From: Desulfobacterales bacterium
Lineage (GTDB): Bacteria > Desulfobacterota > Desulfobacteria > Desulfobacterales > C00003106
Length of the DNA: 8,747 nt
Reading direction: 5' to 3'
Assembly: GCA_030672555.1 (NCBI GenBank)
Contig: DAOVGD010000050.1
Location: forward strand, 1-8,747
Made by a program: the position numbers and the translations under genes
Shown: in pieces, positions 5,951 through 8,747 of the stretch
How the letters are laid out: the number at the start of each line of letters is the position of its first letter
Position numbering within the stretch: position 1 is the first letter of the stretch
Notes under the pieces: model-generated
Seen by the model: the letters and a program-made list of their open reading frames with translations, nothing else
The model's database searches: none
Told to the model about the DNA's origin: nothing

Positions 5951-8475
5951 TAATTATAATCTTTCCCTTTGTTGGCCAACATATGGGACTTGTTGTCGCT
6001 TTGCGCAACCTTGCGGATTTTACCCCTGAACCGGTACGGCTTGCGTGGAGACTTTAATGTGATCTCATGTTTTGTATGTTTTTTGTATTCTGCCAGAAAC
6101 CTTTCATCCAGGCTCAGCTTTGTTATCAAATAATTGGCAAGGTGTCGGCGGGTTTCATAAGGAAGTAGCCGTGCAAAATTCTTTCCCTTTCTTTTTATGG
6201 CCCTTATCACGCCGTAACGTCCGTAATTGTAAGCGGCCATTGCCGCGATTTCCGGATCAAACATATTATCTTCAACCGGATGATGATTGTTCTGTTTGCG
6301 TCTTAATTGGTATGGATAGTAGCGCCTGTGTTTTCCTTTGGGCTTTTCTTTTATATATTGTTGAGAGAAAAAGACGTAATCTATCAAAAACTGCAACGTC
6401 CCTTCACAAATATTCAATCTCGGAATTTGCCCCACCTCCTTGTAACTTGTGCTCGGATCTACAAGCCGCCAGGCATTTTCAAGGAGTCTTCGACTTGCAA
6501 CAGGGAAGGTCTCTTGTGCTTGTGACATTTCACTTGCTTCGATCGTTTCAGCCCTCTCAGCCATTCTGATTAATTCCGAAAATTTTCTACGGGTATGCAT
6601 ATAACCGTTTAGCGTCACTTGAAGGGGACCCCGCGCATTTTTCCGGGATCTCGCCCGCGAATTCCCGGAGCTTTCGGTCCACATCAAAGCTTTTATCTTA
6701 GACGCCAGATCCGGATAGTCGGTAAGGTCAATACTGCCTGTTATCTCATCGATAAGACGAAAATTATTTACCGTATTTTTATATAATACAACAGGGTGGA
6801 TACGTTTACTATATCCGAATTTTTCAATAATGTATTTGATCTCTTCAAATTTTTGGTGGATCGCTATCTTCTCTGAGGCCTCCCAAGCTAATCGTTTTGA
6901 TGCTTCCTTTTTCTCTAATATAGCGATATCGGCAGCCTCGGATTGCCGTCTTCTAATTTCGCTTTTTACAGCAAGTTGTGCCAATTGGTCCAAGTCTGGT
7001 TTGTCATCTTGCCTATAGATAAAAAAAGTAAGAATCTTGCCGGCCGCTTTAAGTTTTTTAGCAAGGGGCGTGTGTTTTTCCTGATAGTTTTCTTCGATTG
7101 CAAAACAGGTATACTCTACCATCCCGGGCAGGGAGGTCTTAATGACCTTTAGGCCGATCATGTTTTTCCCTTTTAGGTCATTTTGTAGCGGGCGAATTTG
7201 TGGGGAAAAAAGTCCTCCGAAGAGATCTCGTATGTTAATCGGGAGTCGATTCACCTTTGAGGTGACATTTTCTCTTTTTAAGAATGTAGAATTTCCATTA
7301 GATATAGTGAGTACCAGATCATCTAAGGTAAATTTTGTTTCTTCGAGCGGATCATCTTGTGGTATCTTTTGCGGATGAATATTGAAATCTTTTCCTAATT
7401 CCAGAGAAAAATCGTTAAACTCTTCGGTTAATCTTGTTAAAGCCAGGTCGATCTGAAGCTGTGATTCATCCGGAACGACATGGACCACCCTTAAATATAT
7501 GTGGCTCCCTACACCTACTGTGGTCAAATAGAATGGAATGCCCCTTTCTTCCAGGGCATCAAGATATGGTGCGAGCTGCTCCTCTTTTGATGGCAACTGA
7601 TCAAGCCGAAAAGAGCCGATGAGGAAGTTATGTTTCTTCTTTGGTACTAACTGCCAGTTATATCGAGCATCATAGATATTCCAAGAGCCCTTCCCTATCC
7701 TTTTTTGTAGCTGTATTTTGTTCTTCTCAACATATGCGCGTGCTTTTTGCGCATTTCTAAAAACAAGATCCGGCGCTTCAAAGCTCTTAAGAAAAACACG
7801 GAAGGGAGCCGGGTCAATTTCCCTCCCGCTGCTACCGCCTGTAATTTTACGAGAATAGCCCAATATGACCTCAATACCTTTTGTCCCCAACTTCCGGCAA
7901 AATTTATCGGCTTCAGGGAGACTGGAAAATTTTCTTATCAAGATCAAAAATCGTCTCTTTTTGTCTTTAGCTCCTGCGATGTCTATCTTATCATATTTGT
8001 TTAAATGGACTACATCGGGCTTTTTAACGGGTATCGGCTCTGTAAACCGATATGCCCAAGGCTCTACTTCTATTGTCATACCATATAGCCTCAGGGCTTT
8101 TTGTTTTAATAGGTTGCCAATTTCAAGCTCCTTGTCTGCCAGGACAGACCGCCCTTTCCGGTCCGTAACAACAATGCTGCGGAAATATTTTTTCCCTTTG
8201 GATGTTACCGGCATACGCGTTATGTTAAAAACCTGTACTGTTGGATACCTTGCCAGAATCTCAGAAAGTTCACAATTAAGCAGACTTACCTGTTCTGGGT
8301 CGGCGAGAGAAAAGAAGCTGGTAGCATAATTTGTGCTCTCACGGGGAATTTCGGCCAGAGTAATGCTCGATTTGATAAAGGGACTCAATGTTATTAAGAC
8401 CGCGCAAAGGAATTGCGGTATAGAAGTAATTAATGAACTATTCCCGATCTCCGTGCCTGGTTTATTTGATCTCAT
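5950..8475 (-). CDS. Large exported lytic transglycosylase with SPOR-like N-terminal segments (841 aa)
   Basis: The C-terminal domain (about 585-790) is an SLT-type lytic transglycosylase, which cleaves peptidoglycan glycan strands. The catalytic Glu is E601 in WTESSGN, followed by ARSRKNARGPLQV (608-620), NICEGTLQFL (688-697), AAYNYG (747-752) and LLPYETRRHL (770-779), the usual motif order. An uncleaved or cleavable signal segment lies near 15-41 (hydrophobic 19-34, possible cut after TLA41), placing the protein in the periplasm. Two stretches resemble SPOR peptidoglycan-binding repeats: RRFLILIRKF with its following helix and strand (174-207), and FLIGSFR to IYLRVVHV (284-333). Residues about 500-550 are charged and probably coiled coil. 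The 60 C-terminal residues are basic. The ATG lacks a good Shine-Dalgarno. The domain call is firm; the N-terminal 580 residues are not a family I recognise. Confidence 0.82.
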   Translation of the reverse strand: MRSNKPGTEIGNSSLITSIPQFLCAVLITLSPFIKSSITLAEIPRESTNYATSFFSLADPEQVSLLNCELSEILARYPTVQVFNITRMPVTSKGKKYFRSIVVTDRKGRSVLADKELEIGNLLKQKALRLYGMTIEVEPWAYRFTEPIPVKKPDVVHLNKYDKIDIAGAKDKKRRFLILIRKFSSLPEADKFCRKLGTKGIEVILGYSRKITGGSSGREIDPAPFRVFLKSFEAPDLVFRNAQKARAYVEKNKIQLQKRIGKGSWNIYDARYNWQLVPKKKHNFLIGSFRLDQLPSKEEQLAPYLDALEERGIPFYLTTVGVGSHIYLRVVHVVPDESQLQIDLALTRLTEEFNDFSLELGKDFNIHPQKIPQDDPLEETKFTLDDLVLTISNGNSTFLKRENVTSKVNRLPINIRDLFGGLFSPQIRPLQNDLKGKNMIGLKVIKTSLPGMVEYTCFAIEENYQEKHTPLAKKLKAAGKILTFFIYRQDDKPDLDQLAQLAVKSEIRRRQSEAADIAILEKKEASKRLAWEASEKIAIHQKFEEIKYIIEKFGYSKRIHPVVLYKNTVNNFRLIDEITGSIDLTDYPDLASKIKALMWTESSGNSRARSRKNARGPLQVTLNGYMHTRRKFSELIRMAERAETIEASEMSQAQETFPVASRRLLENAWRLVDPSTSYKEVGQIPRLNICEGTLQFLIDYVFFSQQYIKEKPKGKHRRYYPYQLRRKQNNHHPVEDNMFDPEIAAMAAYNYGRYGVIRAIKRKGKNFARLLPYETRRHLANYLITKLSLDERFLAEYKKHTKHEITLKSPRKPYRFRGKIRKVAQSDNKSHMLANKGKDYN

Positions 8476-8552
8476 TACATAGATAATTTGTGGAAGTTGT
8501 TTTGTCGTTATCCCTTAAAAGATGTGTCGAAAACCTCTTTATTAATTTACTT

Positions 8553-8581
8553 ATTTAACCGAATAGTACATGTAAAGTCAA
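8553..8581 (-). promoter_or_regulatory. Candidate sigma-70 promoter of the transglycosylase gene
   Basis: On the - strand TTGACT (8581-8576, five of six matches) is followed after 17 bases by TTAAAT (8558-8553, four of six). The expected start is near 8546, giving a leader of about 70 bases before the ATG at 8475. The spacer contains the 8-base palindrome TACATGTA. Confidence 0.5.
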
Positions 8582-8657
8582 ATCGAACGAATTGAAAGTT
8601 TTTTGTGATCTCATCGTATTTATTGACAAACATCTTTTTTTGTGAAAAAGTGTTCAT

Positions 8658-8679
8658 TTATATGCGTATAAGCATAATG
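8658..8679. promoter_or_regulatory. Small dyad over candidate -10 boxes before the gene at 8702
   Basis: TATGC (8661-8665) and GCATA (8672-8676) form an inverted repeat around GTATAA. The two best -10 candidates for the + strand gene, TATAAG (8667-8672) and CATAAT (8673-8678), lie within it, so a bound regulator could block transcription. No matching -35 box is at the right distance; TTGACA at 8623-8628 is too far away. Confidence 0.25.
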
Positions 8680-8701
8680 TTAGACAAAAGGAGAAAAAAT
8701 C

Positions 8702-8747
8702 ATGTTTCAAGTATCTGAAGCGGCGCAAGAAGTCATAAAGGGCCATT
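8702..8747 (+). CDS. Start of a gene cut by the window edge, possibly IscA/HesB-like
   Basis: Only 15 full codons are present, reading MFQVSEAAQEVIKGH. The ATG has a strong AAAAGGAG Shine-Dalgarno 8 bases upstream (8686-8693), so it is a real start. The pattern of a short opening strand, then Ser/Thr, then an Ala-rich helix with Ile and Lys resembles the beginning of A-type iron-sulfur carrier (IscA/HesB) proteins, but 15 residues cannot settle this and the Cys residues of that family lie outside the window. It is divergent from the transglycosylase gene. Confidence 0.6.
   Translation, partial: MFQVSEAAQEVIKGH

Noticed and set aside
8623..8628. TTGACA as the -35 box of the gene at 8702
   Set aside because: No acceptable -10 box lies 15-19 bases downstream.
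1..8747. CRISPR array, tRNA or rRNA genes, transposase or phage genes
   Set aside because: No spaced direct repeats, cloverleaf-type sequences, rRNA segments or recombinase motifs were seen.

Overview
The window looks like ordinary chromosome from a Gram-negative bacterium, probably an anaerobe of the Desulfobacterota (deltaproteobacterial) type. This is inferred from an Mla-type ATPase and a periplasmic lytic transglycosylase (which imply an outer envelope), an E. coli-like TyrA beside a Thermotoga-like type I-beta DAHP synthase, and compact gene packing. No taxonomic marker gene is present, so the assignment is tentative.

Layout. Positions 1-335 hold no convincing gene but several hairpin-forming stretches. 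A 70-residue CxxC protein follows on the + strand (336-548), tail to tail with a long block of - strand genes. Read in the direction of transcription (right to left), that block is: an 841-aa envelope protein ending in an SLT-type lytic transglycosylase domain (8475-5950); an RNase Z-like metallo-beta-lactamase hydrolase overlapping it by 1 bp (5950-5180); a 132-bp inverted-repeat element starting at that gene's stop codon (5180-5049); a candidate promoter with a dyad in its spacer (5026-4998); a short leader with an intrinsic terminator and a possible competing pairing (4991-4924); a second hairpin-rich repeat (4884-4808); then aroF, pheA, tyrA, a yacP-like NYN nuclease gene and an mlaF-like ATPase gene. 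The last five genes are separated by 1 to 24 bp or overlap by 8 bp and almost certainly form one operon. At the right edge a divergent + strand gene begins at 8702, possibly an IscA/HesB-type protein.

How the genes work together. AroF commits phosphoenolpyruvate and erythrose 4-phosphate to the shikimate pathway. PheA turns chorismate into prephenate and then phenylpyruvate. TyrA turns prephenate into 4-hydroxyphenylpyruvate. The three genes therefore cover the entry to the pathway and both the Phe and Tyr branches. The PheA ACT domain keeps its phenylalanine-binding motifs, and the leader upstream of aroF looks built for transcriptional control. The nuclease and orphan ATPase genes have no obvious metabolic link to the pathway.

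Most worth a second look: the ATPase lacks the switch histidine and has a Ser in place of a Walker A glycine; the aroF leader has a terminator but no visible aromatic leader peptide; the 132-bp inverted repeat; and the large transglycosylase with SPOR-like N-terminal segments. I did not find a clear new defence or mobile system.
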